NCBI GenBank assembly: GCA_041661865.1
Contig: JBAZTO010000043.1
Location: forward strand, 1-38,653
Source of the DNA: JBAZTO01 sp041661865
GTDB lineage: Bacteria; Planctomycetota; Phycisphaerae; SM23-33
DNA length: 38,653 bases
Direction of reading: 5' to 3'
Under the pieces are notes generated by a model. The model searched no databases, had not been told where the DNA came from, and saw only the letters and a list, made by a program, of their open reading frames with translations. Positions 24,062 through 32,520 of the stretch are shown in pieces (within the stretch, counting starts at the first letter, position 1; each line of letters starts with the position of its first letter). Position numbers and translations under genes: made by a program.

Positions 24062-24586
24062 CTATTTCGCCGCTTCCGTCACGGCTTTGAGCGCCGCGTC
24101 GTAGTGGGGCTCGTGCGTCACTTCCCTGACCAGTTCGACGTGGCGGATCACGCCGCTCTTGTCGATCGCGAAGACCGCGCGGGCCAGCAGTCGCAGTTCC
24201 TTGATCAGCACACCGTACGCCTGGCCGAAGGAGGCCTGGCGATGGTCCGAAAGCGTCTTGATGGCGTCGGCATGCTCGGCGCCGCACCAGCGTTTCTGGG
24301 CGAAAGGCATGTCCATGCTGATGACCGCGACGGTGAACTTGTCGCTCATCCTGGCGGCTTCCTGGTTGAACTTGTGGGCCTCCATCGAGCAGACCGAGGT
24401 GTCCAGCGAGGGCACCGAAATCAGCAATGTCGCCTTGCCCGCGAAGTCCGAGAGGCGCACTTCCTTCAGGTCGTTGGCCACGACCACGAAATCCGGGGCC
24501 TTGTCGCCGACGTTGGGCATCTTACCCACCAGCGTCAGCGGATTGCCTTTCATGGTGATCGTGGCGTCCTGGGCCATCGTGGTCAT
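24062..24586 (-). CDS. tpx: Thiol peroxidase Tpx
   Basis: A 174-residue atypical 2-Cys peroxiredoxin that reduces hydrogen peroxide and alkyl hydroperoxides using thioredoxin. The peroxidatic site PSLDTSVC places the reactive cysteine at residue 66, and the resolving cysteine is Cys101 in the PFAQKRWCGAE motif. N-terminal GNPLTLVG and GDKAPDF are family landmarks, and length is normal. The frame is open to 24646, but AAGGAG ends 7 bases before ATG 24586, which decides the start. The gene lies between the metal permease and the fur-family gene on the same strand, so a redox or metal stress role is likely. Confidence 0.95.
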   Translation of the reverse strand: MTTMAQDATITMKGNPLTLVGKMPNVGDKAPDFVVVANDLKEVRLSDFAGKATLLISVPSLDTSVCSMEAHKFNQEAARMSDKFTVAVISMDMPFAQKRWCGAEHADAIKTLSDHRQASFGQAYGVLIKELRLLARAVFAIDKSGVIRHVELVREVTHEPHYDAALKAVTEAAK

Positions 24587-24635
24587 TGCAATTCTCCTTT
24601 TCATCTCGCCGGCTGGGCCGGGGTCTTGTCGTTGA

Positions 24636-25976
24636 TTACGCGCCATTTTCTTCCTGGTCGTCGCCGGCGGGTTCTTGCCCCCGCAGTGCGGCGACTCTGG
24701 AATTATAGCCTGCGCCTTGAACCGCCCGGTTCAATACTTCCGCATCCAGGCCTGCGCCGCCGACGGTCGCCCGGCCGCCCTTGAGCTCGATGGTGGCCCA
24801 TCGCACTCCCGGCACAGCCAGCAGCGACTTGCGGACCGCCTCGACGCAGTGCTGGCAGGTCATGCCGCCGATGTGGAGGGTAACGCTCGAGTCATCGGCG
24901 ACGCCGGCCGTGGCGGTCTTCCTGCCCAGCATCGGCTGGAGCAGCGACCAGCCCAGCATCGCGATGAGCACGAAGGCCGAGCCGACCGCGAGCCAGTGCG
25001 GCAGCATGGCCGTGCCTTCAGGCATGGCGTGGCTGACGCCCTCGATGGTGAAGAGGAAGTCCAGGCTCAGGCCCGCCGCCATCGCGGTGCCCATGATGGT
25101 CACCAGGTAGGCGACGGCCGTGCGCGTTCCCATGGTTCGCCAGATGGTCGCGATAGTGGCGGCATTGGTGGCCGGGCCGGTCATGAGGAAGGCCAGGGCT
25201 GCCCCCGGCGAGACGCCTTTGGCAATCAGGGCCGCGGCGATGGGCACCGAGGCCGTCGCGCACACATAGACCGGCACGCCCAGCAGCATCATGATCAGCA
25301 TGGCCAGCACGCCGCCGCCCAGCAGGCCGTGCAGCGTTCCGGTGAAAAAGTCCGGCGGGATGACCGTCGAGATCAGGGCTGCGATTAACAGCCCCACCAG
25401 CAGCGATCGGCCGATGTCCGCCGGCAGCGCGATGAACGCGTAAGCCAGGGCCCGATAGGCTCGGCCGTGGCCGTTGTCGGCGCAACAGGCGTCCTGGCAC
25501 GCGGGCTTGGGCTGGCCTTGGCTCTGGGAGCCTGTGGCCCGGTCGCTCTTGTCCCTGTCCAGCAGGCCGACGATGATTCCGCCGATCATCCCGCTGACCA
25601 GCGCCGCAATGGGGCGGAAGATCGCGATTACGCCGCCCAGCAGGCTGTAGGTGACCAGGATGCTGTCGGCGCCGGTTTGCGGCGCGGAGATCAGGAAGGC
25701 CGTCGTGGCGGCGCGGCTGGCGCCGTGGCGACGCAAAGAGGTAGCCACCGGGATGACGCTGCATGAACACAAGGGCAGCGGCACGCCGAACAAGGCCGCC
25801 TTGAATGCCGACAGAATGCCCCGCCCGCCCAGGTGACGTTCGACCAACTTGGGCGAGATCAGCACCGACAGCAGCCCGGCCATCAGGAAGCCGAACAGCA
25901 GGTAGGGCGACATCTCGACCAGCACAGCCCAGAAGCTGCTCACAAAGCCTACTACGTGATGATGCATGTGTTCCAT
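24636..25976 (-). CDS. Permease (PF03773-type, SO_0444-like metal efflux) with HMA domain
   Basis: A protein of about 446 residues. Eight to ten membrane helices are built as two similar halves, the first with FGVPLPLCSCSVIPVATSLRRHGAS and AFLISAPQTGADSI, the second with LLGVPVYVCATASVPIAAALIAKGVSPGAALAFLMTGPATN. These repeated motifs are typical of the ArsP/SO_0444 permease superfamily, proposed to export copper, zinc or other metals. The last 70 residues are a heavy-metal-associated domain with the MTCQHC metal-binding motif. The N-terminus HMHHH may also bind metal. ATG 25976 is one of several possible starts (26003, 25967, 26042); the longer one begins inside a broken upstream gene. Substrate is not certain. 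Confidence 0.85.
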   Translation of the reverse strand: MEHMHHHVVGFVSSFWAVLVEMSPYLLFGFLMAGLLSVLISPKLVERHLGGRGILSAFKAALFGVPLPLCSCSVIPVATSLRRHGASRAATTAFLISAPQTGADSILVTYSLLGGVIAIFRPIAALVSGMIGGIIVGLLDRDKSDRATGSQSQGQPKPACQDACCADNGHGRAYRALAYAFIALPADIGRSLLVGLLIAALISTVIPPDFFTGTLHGLLGGGVLAMLIMMLLGVPVYVCATASVPIAAALIAKGVSPGAALAFLMTGPATNAATIATIWRTMGTRTAVAYLVTIMGTAMAAGLSLDFLFTIEGVSHAMPEGTAMLPHWLAVGSAFVLIAMLGWSLLQPMLGRKTATAGVADDSSVTLHIGGMTCQHCVEAVRKSLLAVPGVRWATIELKGGRATVGGAGLDAEVLNRAVQGAGYNSRVAALRGQEPAGDDQEENGA

Positions 25977-25992
25977 ATCTCTTGCTACGCCA

Positions 25993-26196
25993 TTACCTTC
26001 CATTTTCTTTGCACTTGGCCAGTATCTGCCTGACGCGCCCATAGGCCAGGCAACTGGCGATCAGGGCCACGACCTCGCGGTCGGCGGGGCGATGGTAGCG
26101 GTAGAGGAATTCCAGAGGGTCGGGGTGGACAAAGCGTGGGTGATTGGAGCGATCGTACAGCTCGTCGAGCAGTAATTTGTACGGCACAAGGGGCAT
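25993..26196 (-). pseudogene. Truncated TIGR02757/DUF2400-family gene, N-terminal fragment
   Basis: The 67-residue frame begins LLLDELYDRSNHPRFVHPDP, then LEFLYRYHRPADREVVALIA and LAYGRVRQIL. This is the conserved start of the TIGR02757 (DUF2400) family, whose members are normally about 220-260 residues. Similarity stops after the AYGRVRQIL motif, and the frame ends 16 codons later directly before the permease gene, with the other three quarters absent. AGGA lies 10 bases before the ATG. The family has been linked to HhH-GPD-like DNA-binding folds, but this fragment is very unlikely to be functional. Confidence 0.65.
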
Positions 26197-26263
26197 CAGA
26201 CACCATTCCTGCCTACTGCGCCATTTTAGCGCCGGCAGGGGCCTTGTGCGTCAAGAACCGCTC

Positions 26264-26449
26264 TCAGTGGTCAACGCCGCTACAGGCCTGCTCCAGCCAT
26301 CGCCGGCTGGGCAGCTCGACCTGGAAAGGCAGGAGTTTGACCTTCGGCGCCAGATCGTTCTTGTCGTTGGCGGTCTGCCTGACCAGGACAATCGGCGCGG
26401 CTTTCTTGAAGGTTCTCTTGACGGAGCTCTTTTTTTCGTCCATGGACAT
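26264..26449 (-). CDS. Small basic hypothetical protein
   Basis: A 61-residue protein starting MSMDEKKSSVKRTFKKAAPI, then VLVRQTANDKNDLAPKVKLLPFQVELPSRRWLEQACSG. The basic N-terminal third is followed by a likely beta-rich part. It has no recognised family. ATG 26449 has an AGGA-type ribosome-binding site 11 bases upstream; ATG 26476 is an in-frame alternative. Composition is protein-like, but the gene is short and isolated, so it is only moderately supported. Confidence 0.4.
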   Translation of the reverse strand: MSMDEKKSSVKRTFKKAAPIVLVRQTANDKNDLAPKVKLLPFQVELPSRRWLEQACSGVDH

Positions 26450-26777
26450 GTTCTGCTCTTCCTTCGACGGGCTCATGCCTATATCGGCTGCCCAGGCGTT
26501 TTTCGGCAGCGGTTTCCGCTGACCGGATGGGCGCGAATACAAAGCCTAGACAGCGAAGCTCTGGCAATCGCCCGAAATACACGACTGACATGAAGCGCAA
26601 CTACAGACCTGATGGTGGAATTATATGCAAGGGTTGACGGAAGTGCCAGCAAAAAAGCCAGCCGGTTGAGATGCGGGTGGCGGGGAAAAAATTACGGCGT
26701 CCGGACATCCGTGTCCGGACGCCCATCCATGAGTTTGAAACTGTGACCGGTTCCCTCCGGCACCTTACGGCGGACCC
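26450..26777. other. Intergenic region downstream of dnaA
   Basis: These 328 bases lie between the dnaA stop and the small basic protein gene, both on the minus strand. The dnaA terminator (26684-26723) is the only structure I can support. The part from 26450 to 26680 should hold a promoter for the small gene, but none stands out. Confidence 0.5.
26684..26723 (-). terminator. Rho-independent terminator of dnaA
   Basis: Arms GGCGTCCGGACA (26696-26707) and TGTCCGGACGCC (26712-26723) form a perfect 12-bp GC-rich stem with a 4-base loop. On the minus strand the stem is followed by GTAATTTTTTCCCC, a run of six T. It lies 55 bases beyond the dnaA stop codon. Confidence 0.8.
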
Positions 26778-28199
26778 TCAAACGATCTGCTGGGTCAGCA
26801 GTTCTATCAGCTTTCCAGCCGGGGCGCTTCGCGTGCCTGCCGGCGTGAGCCACTTGACCTCTTCGCCGGCGGCCAGCATGGCTTCCATCCGCTGGACGGC
26901 CAGCACGGCCGAGGAGTGGTTCTTGCCCATGTACTGCCCGATCTCGGGGTAGCTCATCTGGGTATGGCGGCGGGCCAGGAACATGGCCACCATCCGCGCC
27001 GCCGAAACCGTCCGGGTGCGGCGGGAGGAATGGATGTCGGCGGTGGTGATGCCGAAGAAGGTCGTAACCACCGCCTCGATGTCGCCCAGGGTGATGGCGC
27101 TGTCGGTGCGGGCCAGGTGATCGGCCAAGGCGCTCTCGGCCAACTGGGTGGTGATGGCCCGGCCGTCCAGCGAGGCCAGCGCCGACAGCTTAATCAGGGC
27201 GCCTTCCAGGTCGCGCACCGAGCCGTGAATGTGGCGGGCCAGGTATTCCAGGGCCTCGTCCCTGGCCTCGATCTTCATGGCCTGGGCCTTGCGGCGCAGG
27301 ATCTCTATCCGCAGGGCGTGGTCGGGGGCGTCGATCTTGACGACCATTCCCGCGGCGAAGCGGCTGACCAGTTGCTCGTTCAGTTCGCCCATCAGGCGCG
27401 GGGCGGCGTCGGAGGCCATGACGATCATTTTGCCCGCCGACTCGATGGCATTGAAGGTGTGGAGAAACTCGTCCTGGGTGGCCTTCTTGCTGGCCAGGAA
27501 GTGGACATCGTCGATGGCCAGCAGGTCCAGGTGGCGGTAGCGGCCGCGGAACTCGTCGATCTTCTTGTGCCGCAAGGCCGTGATGAACTCGTTGGTGAAC
27601 TGCTCGCCCGAAACGTATCGCCACTGCATTGCCCGCCCCGCGCGGCGGACGGCGGAGAAGGCGCTGCATATGCCCTGGATCAGATGTGTCTTGCCCACGC
27701 CGCACAGCCCGTGAATGAACAGCGGGTTGAAGGAGGGACGCTGGGTGCCCACCGCCGCCAGGGCCGCCGAATAGGCCAGGCGGTTGCTGGTGCCGACGAC
27801 GAAATCCTTCAGGCTGTACTTGAGGCTCTGGGCCTGGGGCGCCTGTCGCGGCCTCGACGTCCCGTCGCCGGCGCGGGAGACCATCTGGGCCTGCGCGTCC
27901 AGGTGTTTCTGGCGGAGTTGGCCGGGCAGGGCGGGGTCCACCGTCAAGACCACCGGGCGAAGCGTGCCGGTGCATACGTTGGCGGCTTCGGCGATCTCCG
28001 ACTGGTAGTGCGTCTCGATCCAGTTGGCCACGAAGGGATTGGGAACCGAAACACGCACGTGCCCGTCCTCGATCGTCACGGCCGTGCCGTGCCGGAACCA
28101 GGCGTTGAATTTCTGCGGCCCGATTCGATCCTGGAGGGCGGCCAGGATTTCCTTGTTGACGCAATTATCTGCGCGGACTGAGTCCGTAGTACTATTCAT
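26778..28199 (-). CDS. dnaA: Chromosomal replication initiator DnaA
   Basis: A 473-residue AAA+ initiator that binds DnaA boxes and opens the origin. Domain I covers residues 15-90, a linker about 100-125. The AAA+ core has Walker A GLCGVGKT (164-171), Walker B LLAIDDVHF (226-234) and the sensor 2 arginine in GSVRDLEGALIKL (Arg329). Domain IV has the helix-turn-helix RMVAMFLARRHTQMSYPEIG. The usual GGRDHTTV recognition signature reads GKNHSSAV here (residues 425-432), with Asp, Thr and Thr replaced. AGGGA lies 4-5 bases before the ATG. A strong terminator follows. The 237 bases upstream carry DnaA-box-like sequences. dnaN, recF and gyrB are not adjacent. Confidence 0.96.
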   Translation of the reverse strand: MNSTTDSVRADNCVNKEILAALQDRIGPQKFNAWFRHGTAVTIEDGHVRVSVPNPFVANWIETHYQSEIAEAANVCTGTLRPVVLTVDPALPGQLRQKHLDAQAQMVSRAGDGTSRPRQAPQAQSLKYSLKDFVVGTSNRLAYSAALAAVGTQRPSFNPLFIHGLCGVGKTHLIQGICSAFSAVRRAGRAMQWRYVSGEQFTNEFITALRHKKIDEFRGRYRHLDLLAIDDVHFLASKKATQDEFLHTFNAIESAGKMIVMASDAAPRLMGELNEQLVSRFAAGMVVKIDAPDHALRIEILRRKAQAMKIEARDEALEYLARHIHGSVRDLEGALIKLSALASLDGRAITTQLAESALADHLARTDSAITLGDIEAVVTTFFGITTADIHSSRRTRTVSAARMVAMFLARRHTQMSYPEIGQYMGKNHSSAVLAVQRMEAMLAAGEEVKWLTPAGTRSAPAGKLIELLTQQIV

Positions 28200-28436
28200 T
28201 TGGTCCCTCGAATCGCACAGAACGAGCGATCGGCGGTCAGAACGTCTACCGCATTGGTGCCGAAAAAGTGGCTCCCGTGTCCCAAGGTATCAAGTTAACG
28301 AGGCAGACTTTATTCGCACTTTGCGGAACGGTCAATCGGGAAAGATCGCGCTTTCTTATCCACACCGCCCAAGCGCTTGTGATTGCCGAAGGTTGGGTCC
28401 GAAAAAAAACTTTCATCCACAGATTGCTAACAACCC
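28200..28436 (-). promoter_or_regulatory. dnaA upstream region with DnaA boxes, possible oriC or autoregulatory site
   Basis: The gap between the GNAT gene and dnaA contains a perfect DnaA box TTATCCACA (28356-28364) and an 8-of-9 box TCATCCACA (28413-28421), both on the plus strand. An A-run (28402-28409) lies between them and AT-richer sequence around 28295-28325. Such a layout fits dnaA autoregulation or a small part of an origin. Two boxes alone are too few to call oriC. Confidence 0.6.
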
Positions 28437-29375
28437 TCATGGGAGAGCAGGGTTATGGCGGTTTTCACAGAGAATGTAGGCCAGCGCGCGGTGGGTGACC
28501 TTGAAACCCTCGGCGTCATAAAGCCTCTTGGCGTAGATGTTTCTGCTATCCACCGCCAGCGTGATTTTGGACCAGCCACGACGGAACGCCTCGGCCGCGG
28601 CGCGTCGGACCATCGCTTTTCCAAGCCCCTTGCCGCGGCAGGGGCGCAACAAGCCCAAGTAAACTATTTCGCCCGCTTTGGCCGATAAGGACTCGTTCAT
28701 CAGGACGCAGCCGGCGTTTTGCCCGTCGTATTGCACGATCCACCAGGACTCGGGCCGGAACAGGCCGCTGGCCTTGTGGCTGGCGATCACGTCGTCGATG
28801 CGGCGAATCCTGCTGAGCGCGGGGCAATCGAGGGACTGCTCATACGTGCGGCCGATCACGTCGGCCAACTCGGCGGGAGCAAAGTCCTCGTAGCGGCGAC
28901 AGGTGATGCGCGGGTCGCGGGGCTCATGGACGTTTGTTGTAAGAAGCTCCATGTGAACAAGCTCGGCCAGCCGCCCGAAGCCCGCCGCGACGATCAGGCT
29001 GATTGAATCGCCGGCGCGCGGATCGACCAGAGCCTGCACGAAGGCCAGCCCGTCTTTCAAGGCCTGGCCGCAGGCGGCCTGGATGACCGACACCATCGCC
29101 GTCGAGGGGTCCGGCCCTGCGGGCGGCGGGCTATGCACCAGGATGCCGAGATTACCCGCGCTTTCGATGACCCCCGCGGCCGCCAGGGGCCGACCGGGGC
29201 CCGCCTGGGCCCACCACAGCCAGTAACGCAGATCGCCGCGGTCCTGGAGGTAGTCCCGCAGGGCCTCGACGCGGACGGGGGCGGAGAAATCGATCTCGTC
29301 GCCGCCCACCAGCAACAGCAGGGCCTCGTCGATCCGCGGAGGGGGTACCGGCTCGATTGTGACCGCTGAGGGCAT
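28437..29375 (-). CDS. GNAT-family N-acetyltransferase
   Basis: A protein of about 312 residues. The C-terminal half (about 165-310) is a GNAT fold: AGEIVYLGLLRPCRGKGLGKAMVRRAAAEAF contains the acetyl-CoA pyrophosphate loop (R-G-K-G-L-G-K), followed by ITLAVDSRNIYAKRLYDAEGFKVTHRALAYI, where the Asn and Tyr of motif B are intact. The N-terminal half looks like a second, degenerate GNAT-like domain (LRYWLWWAQ, GVIESAGNLGILV). The acceptor is unknown. ATG 29375 gives a sensible N-terminus; the frame continues to 29534 but the extra residues are rich in His and Arg and not protein-like. It reads toward dnaA with 237 bases between them. Confidence 0.8.
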   Translation of the reverse strand: MPSAVTIEPVPPPRIDEALLLLVGGDEIDFSAPVRVEALRDYLQDRGDLRYWLWWAQAGPGRPLAAAGVIESAGNLGILVHSPPPAGPDPSTAMVSVIQAACGQALKDGLAFVQALVDPRAGDSISLIVAAGFGRLAELVHMELLTTNVHEPRDPRITCRRYEDFAPAELADVIGRTYEQSLDCPALSRIRRIDDVIASHKASGLFRPESWWIVQYDGQNAGCVLMNESLSAKAGEIVYLGLLRPCRGKGLGKAMVRRAAAEAFRRGWSKITLAVDSRNIYAKRLYDAEGFKVTHRALAYILCENRHNPALP

Positions 29376-29525
29376 GGGCCCATCGTATCGGTCGGCCGGG
29401 CCAAAAGGAAGCGGCAACGCCAGGCCAATCGCGTGCGCAGCAAACGTTGACTTCCTGGCCGGATCGTCGTACTCTGTAGACTTGGCGGCCCGTTGATGAC
29501 GGTGGCTGCGGGAGTGTGGGTTAAT

Positions 29526-30206
29526 ATGAAACACAGGGCATCGGCGATCCTGACGGCGGCGGCGCTAGCGGCGGTTATCGTGTTGGCGGTGGCGATCCGC
29601 GTATCGGCGGCGGCCCCCAAGCCGGCCGAGGTCTCCAAGCAGTGGCAGTTGAGCGCCAAGTTCGAGCCTGTCCTGCCCATCCAGGTGCAACTGGCCGGCG
29701 AGAACCGGCCTCGCACCTTCTGGTACCTGCGATACACCATCACCAACCGCACCGGCGACGACCGCCTGTTCGTGCCCGAGTTCATTCTGTACACCGACAC
29801 CGGCCAGATTCTCCGGGCCGGCCGGCAGGTGCCCTCGGCGGTCTTTACGGCGATCAAGCGGATGTACAACGATCCGCTGCTGCTGGATGCGGCCGAGATG
29901 ACCGGCAAGATGCTCCAGGGCGAGGACAATGCCAAGGAAGGCGTGGCGATCTGGCCGGACTTTGACCCCTCGGCCGGCTCGTTCGACGTGTTCGTCAGCG
30001 GACTGTCGGGCGAGACGAAGGAAGTGAACCTGCCCCTGCCCATTCACGTCACCGAGACCAACGCCGCCGGCAAGAGCGTCGATGTGGTCAAGACCAAAAT
30101 CATCCTGTCCAGGACGCTCCAGCAGCATTACCAGATCCCCGGCGAGGCCGCCGCACGCTTGAGCACGCCTGTCAAACTGGTCGAGGAGACCTGGGTGATG
30201 AGGTAA
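29526..30206 (+). CDS. Exported hypothetical protein
   Basis: A protein of about 226 residues with a cleavable signal peptide (MKHRASAILTAAALAAVIVL then AVAIRVSAAA). The mature part is a beta-rich domain: WQLSAKFEPVLPIQVQL, TFWYLRYTITNRTGDDRLFVPEF, GSFDVFVSGLSGETKEV. It resembles small periplasmic immunoglobulin-like proteins seen in planctomycete genomes. No catalytic residues are evident. The start ATG 29526 is chosen because it begins the signal peptide; ATG 29493 in the same frame would add 11 residues. It is divergent from the GNAT gene, with about 150 bases between them. Confidence 0.65.
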   Translation: MKHRASAILTAAALAAVIVLAVAIRVSAAAPKPAEVSKQWQLSAKFEPVLPIQVQLAGENRPRTFWYLRYTITNRTGDDRLFVPEFILYTDTGQILRAGRQVPSAVFTAIKRMYNDPLLLDAAEMTGKMLQGEDNAKEGVAIWPDFDPSAGSFDVFVSGLSGETKEVNLPLPIHVTETNAAGKSVDVVKTKIILSRTLQQHYQIPGEAAARLSTPVKLVEETWVMR

Positions 30207-30336
30207 TCAACCCCGTAGTTCGCGGGGCGTCGTAAAGACACGACGAGCACCTGCCGCAGTCTTGCCGACAAGGCGGCCTGTTGCGTTCGGTCCCACGGTA
30301 ATCCAGTATTCCGGCCTTCCGTTGTTGGAGTTTCCA

Positions 30337-32424
30337 ATGCCACAGAACATCGTTCAGAAAATACTCTCATCCCACATGGTCAGCGGCGAGATGGCTGCCG
30401 GCAGCGAGATCGGCATTCGGATCGACCAGACCCTCACGCAGGACGCCACCGGCACGACCGCCTTCCTGCTGTTGGAGGCGATGGACGTGCCGCGCGTGCG
30501 GACGGAGCTTTCGGTCAGCTACGTGGACCACAACATGGCCCAGTTCGGGCCCGAGAACCACAACGACCACCTGTACCTCCAGTCCATCGCGACCAAGCTG
30601 GGCGCGTATCACTCGCGGCCGGGCAACGGCATCTGCCACCAGGTTCACCTGGAGCGTTTCGCCCGTCCGGGCAAGACGCTGCTGGGCAGCGACAGCCACA
30701 CGCCCACCGGCGGCGGAATGGGCATGATCGCCATCGGGGCCGGAGGGCTGGACGTGGCGGTGGCGATGGGCGGCGGGGCGTTCTACACCACCTGCCCGCG
30801 CGTCATCGGCGTGGAGCTTCGCGGCCGCCTGCAGCCGTGGGTGGCGGCCAAGGACATTATCCTTCGCCTGCTGAGCATTCTGACCACGCGCGGCAACGTC
30901 GGCTGCATGGTCGAGTATTTTGGCCCGGGCGTTTCGGCCCTGCCCGTGCCGGCGCGGGCCACCTGCACCAACATGGGGGCGGAACTGGGCGTGACGGCCA
31001 GCGTCTTCCCCGCCGACGAGGTGACGCGACAGTTTCTCGCGGCCCAGGGGCGAGGTGAGCATTTCACCGCCTTGGCCGCCGATGCGGGCGCGACCTATGA
31101 CCGCATCACCAAGCGCCTGCACGCTCAGAAAGACGCCGCCACCCTCGAGAACATCAAGAAGTTCTGCACGAATGTGGAAGTCTCTGCCCCCGACGCCTCG
31201 GGCATGGCGGCCGTCAGCTTCGGTCACGTGGTGATCGATCTGGACGCGCTCGAACCGCTGGCTGCGGCGCCTTCCAGCCCCGACAACATCGTGGCGGTGG
31301 CCGGGATCGCCGGGGCAGCCGTCTCGCAGGTGGCTATCGGCTCGTGTACCAACTCCAGCTTCCAGGACCTGATGCTTGCCGCAGCCGCCCTGAAAGGCCG
31401 CACCGTGCATCGGGGTGTTGAACTGGCCATCGCGCCGGGCAGCCGCCAGGTGCTGAGCATGCTCGCGGCCAACGGGGCGCTGGCCGACCTGGTGGCCGCC
31501 GGGGCCCGAATCATGGAGTCGGCCTGCGGGCCCTGCATCGGCCTGGGCTTCTCGCCGGCAGAGGGCACCGTCAGCCTGCGGTCGTTTAACCGCAACTTCG
31601 CCGGCCGAAGCGGCACGGTGGGCGACCAGGTCTACCTGGTCTCGCCGGAAACAGCCATCGCCGCCGCCCTGACCGGACAGATCACCGACCCGCGCAGCCT
31701 CGCCCAGCAGGGGCTGGTCTATCCACAGACGCCCGCGCCGGCCAGCTTCCCCATCGACGACGGCATGATCTGCCCGCCGCTGGAAGGCCAGGCCGCCACG
31801 GAGGCCCAGGTCATTCGCGGCTCGACCATCGTCAAGCCGCCGCGCGGCGAGAAACTGCGCGACAAGCTGACGGGCAAGGTGCTCATCAAGGTCGGCGACA
31901 AGATCACGACCGATCACATCATGCCCGCCGGCGAATTGCTCAAGCACCGCTCCAACGTGCCCGAGTACGCCAAGTACGTCTTCAACTGCTTCAACAAGGC
32001 GGGCGAGCCGTCCTTCGCCCAGCGGGCCCTGGCAGCCAGGCAGGCTGGGCAGGCCGGCGTCATCGTCGCCGGTGACAGCTACGGGCAGGGCTCCAGCCGC
32101 GAGCACGCAGCCCTGTGCCCGATGTACCTGGGCGTGCAGGTTGTCATCGCCAAGGCCATCGAGCGGATCGCGCAGGCCAACCTGGTCAACTTCGCCATCC
32201 TACCGCTGACCTTCGCCCAGGCGAGCGACTATGACCGCATCGAGCCGGCCGACGAGCTGGCCATCGAGGGCCTGGAATCGGCCGTCGCCTCGCGGGAGAC
32301 GATCACGGTGCGCAATGTCACCAAGGGCTTTGACTTCGCCTGCAACGTCCGGCTGGCGCCGCGCCAGCGGAAGATCCTCTCCGCGGGCGGACTGCTCAAC
32401 TACACCCGCGCGGGCGGGCAGTAG
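30337..32424 (+). CDS. Aconitate hydratase (Aquifex-type)
   Basis: A 695-residue [4Fe-4S] hydro-lyase that interconverts citrate and isocitrate in the TCA cycle. Cluster cysteines are Cys337 in GSCTNSS and Cys397/Cys400 in ESACGPCIG. Further landmarks are LLGSDSHTPTGGGMGMIAIGAGGLDVA near 110-136, TDHIMPAG near 525, and the swivel-domain GDSYGQGSSREHAALCPMYLGVQVVIAK near 576-603. The size and order match the short aconitase type found in Aquifex and many deep-branching bacteria, not the longer AcnA or AcnB. GGAG lies 6 bases before ATG 30337. A REP-type hairpin follows the stop by a few bases. It appears to be a single-gene unit. Confidence 0.93.
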   Translation: MPQNIVQKILSSHMVSGEMAAGSEIGIRIDQTLTQDATGTTAFLLLEAMDVPRVRTELSVSYVDHNMAQFGPENHNDHLYLQSIATKLGAYHSRPGNGICHQVHLERFARPGKTLLGSDSHTPTGGGMGMIAIGAGGLDVAVAMGGGAFYTTCPRVIGVELRGRLQPWVAAKDIILRLLSILTTRGNVGCMVEYFGPGVSALPVPARATCTNMGAELGVTASVFPADEVTRQFLAAQGRGEHFTALAADAGATYDRITKRLHAQKDAATLENIKKFCTNVEVSAPDASGMAAVSFGHVVIDLDALEPLAAAPSSPDNIVAVAGIAGAAVSQVAIGSCTNSSFQDLMLAAAALKGRTVHRGVELAIAPGSRQVLSMLAANGALADLVAAGARIMESACGPCIGLGFSPAEGTVSLRSFNRNFAGRSGTVGDQVYLVSPETAIAAALTGQITDPRSLAQQGLVYPQTPAPASFPIDDGMICPPLEGQAATEAQVIRGSTIVKPPRGEKLRDKLTGKVLIKVGDKITTDHIMPAGELLKHRSNVPEYAKYVFNCFNKAGEPSFAQRALAARQAGQAGVIVAGDSYGQGSSREHAALCPMYLGVQVVIAKAIERIAQANLVNFAILPLTFAQASDYDRIEPADELAIEGLESAVASRETITVRNVTKGFDFACNVRLAPRQRKILSAGGLLNYTRAGGQ

Positions 32425-32429
32425 TCCTA

Positions 32430-32452
32430 CACAGGCGAGACGCCTGTGCTAC
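32430..32452 (-). repeat. Single REP-type hairpin with CTAC end
   Basis: CACAGGCG (32430-32437), loop AGA, CGCCTGTG (32441-32448), then CTAC (32449-32452). Read on the minus strand it is GTAG plus hairpin, the REP format, and it matches the right end of the cluster at 11595-11617 with two compensating stem changes. It follows the aconitase stop by 5 bases. Confidence 0.75.
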
Positions 32453-32520
32453 CAACGGCAGGCGGCTTGGCGGGACTTTCCCACGCGACAGCGGGGGCCT
32501 GCGACGCTACAATAATCCCG

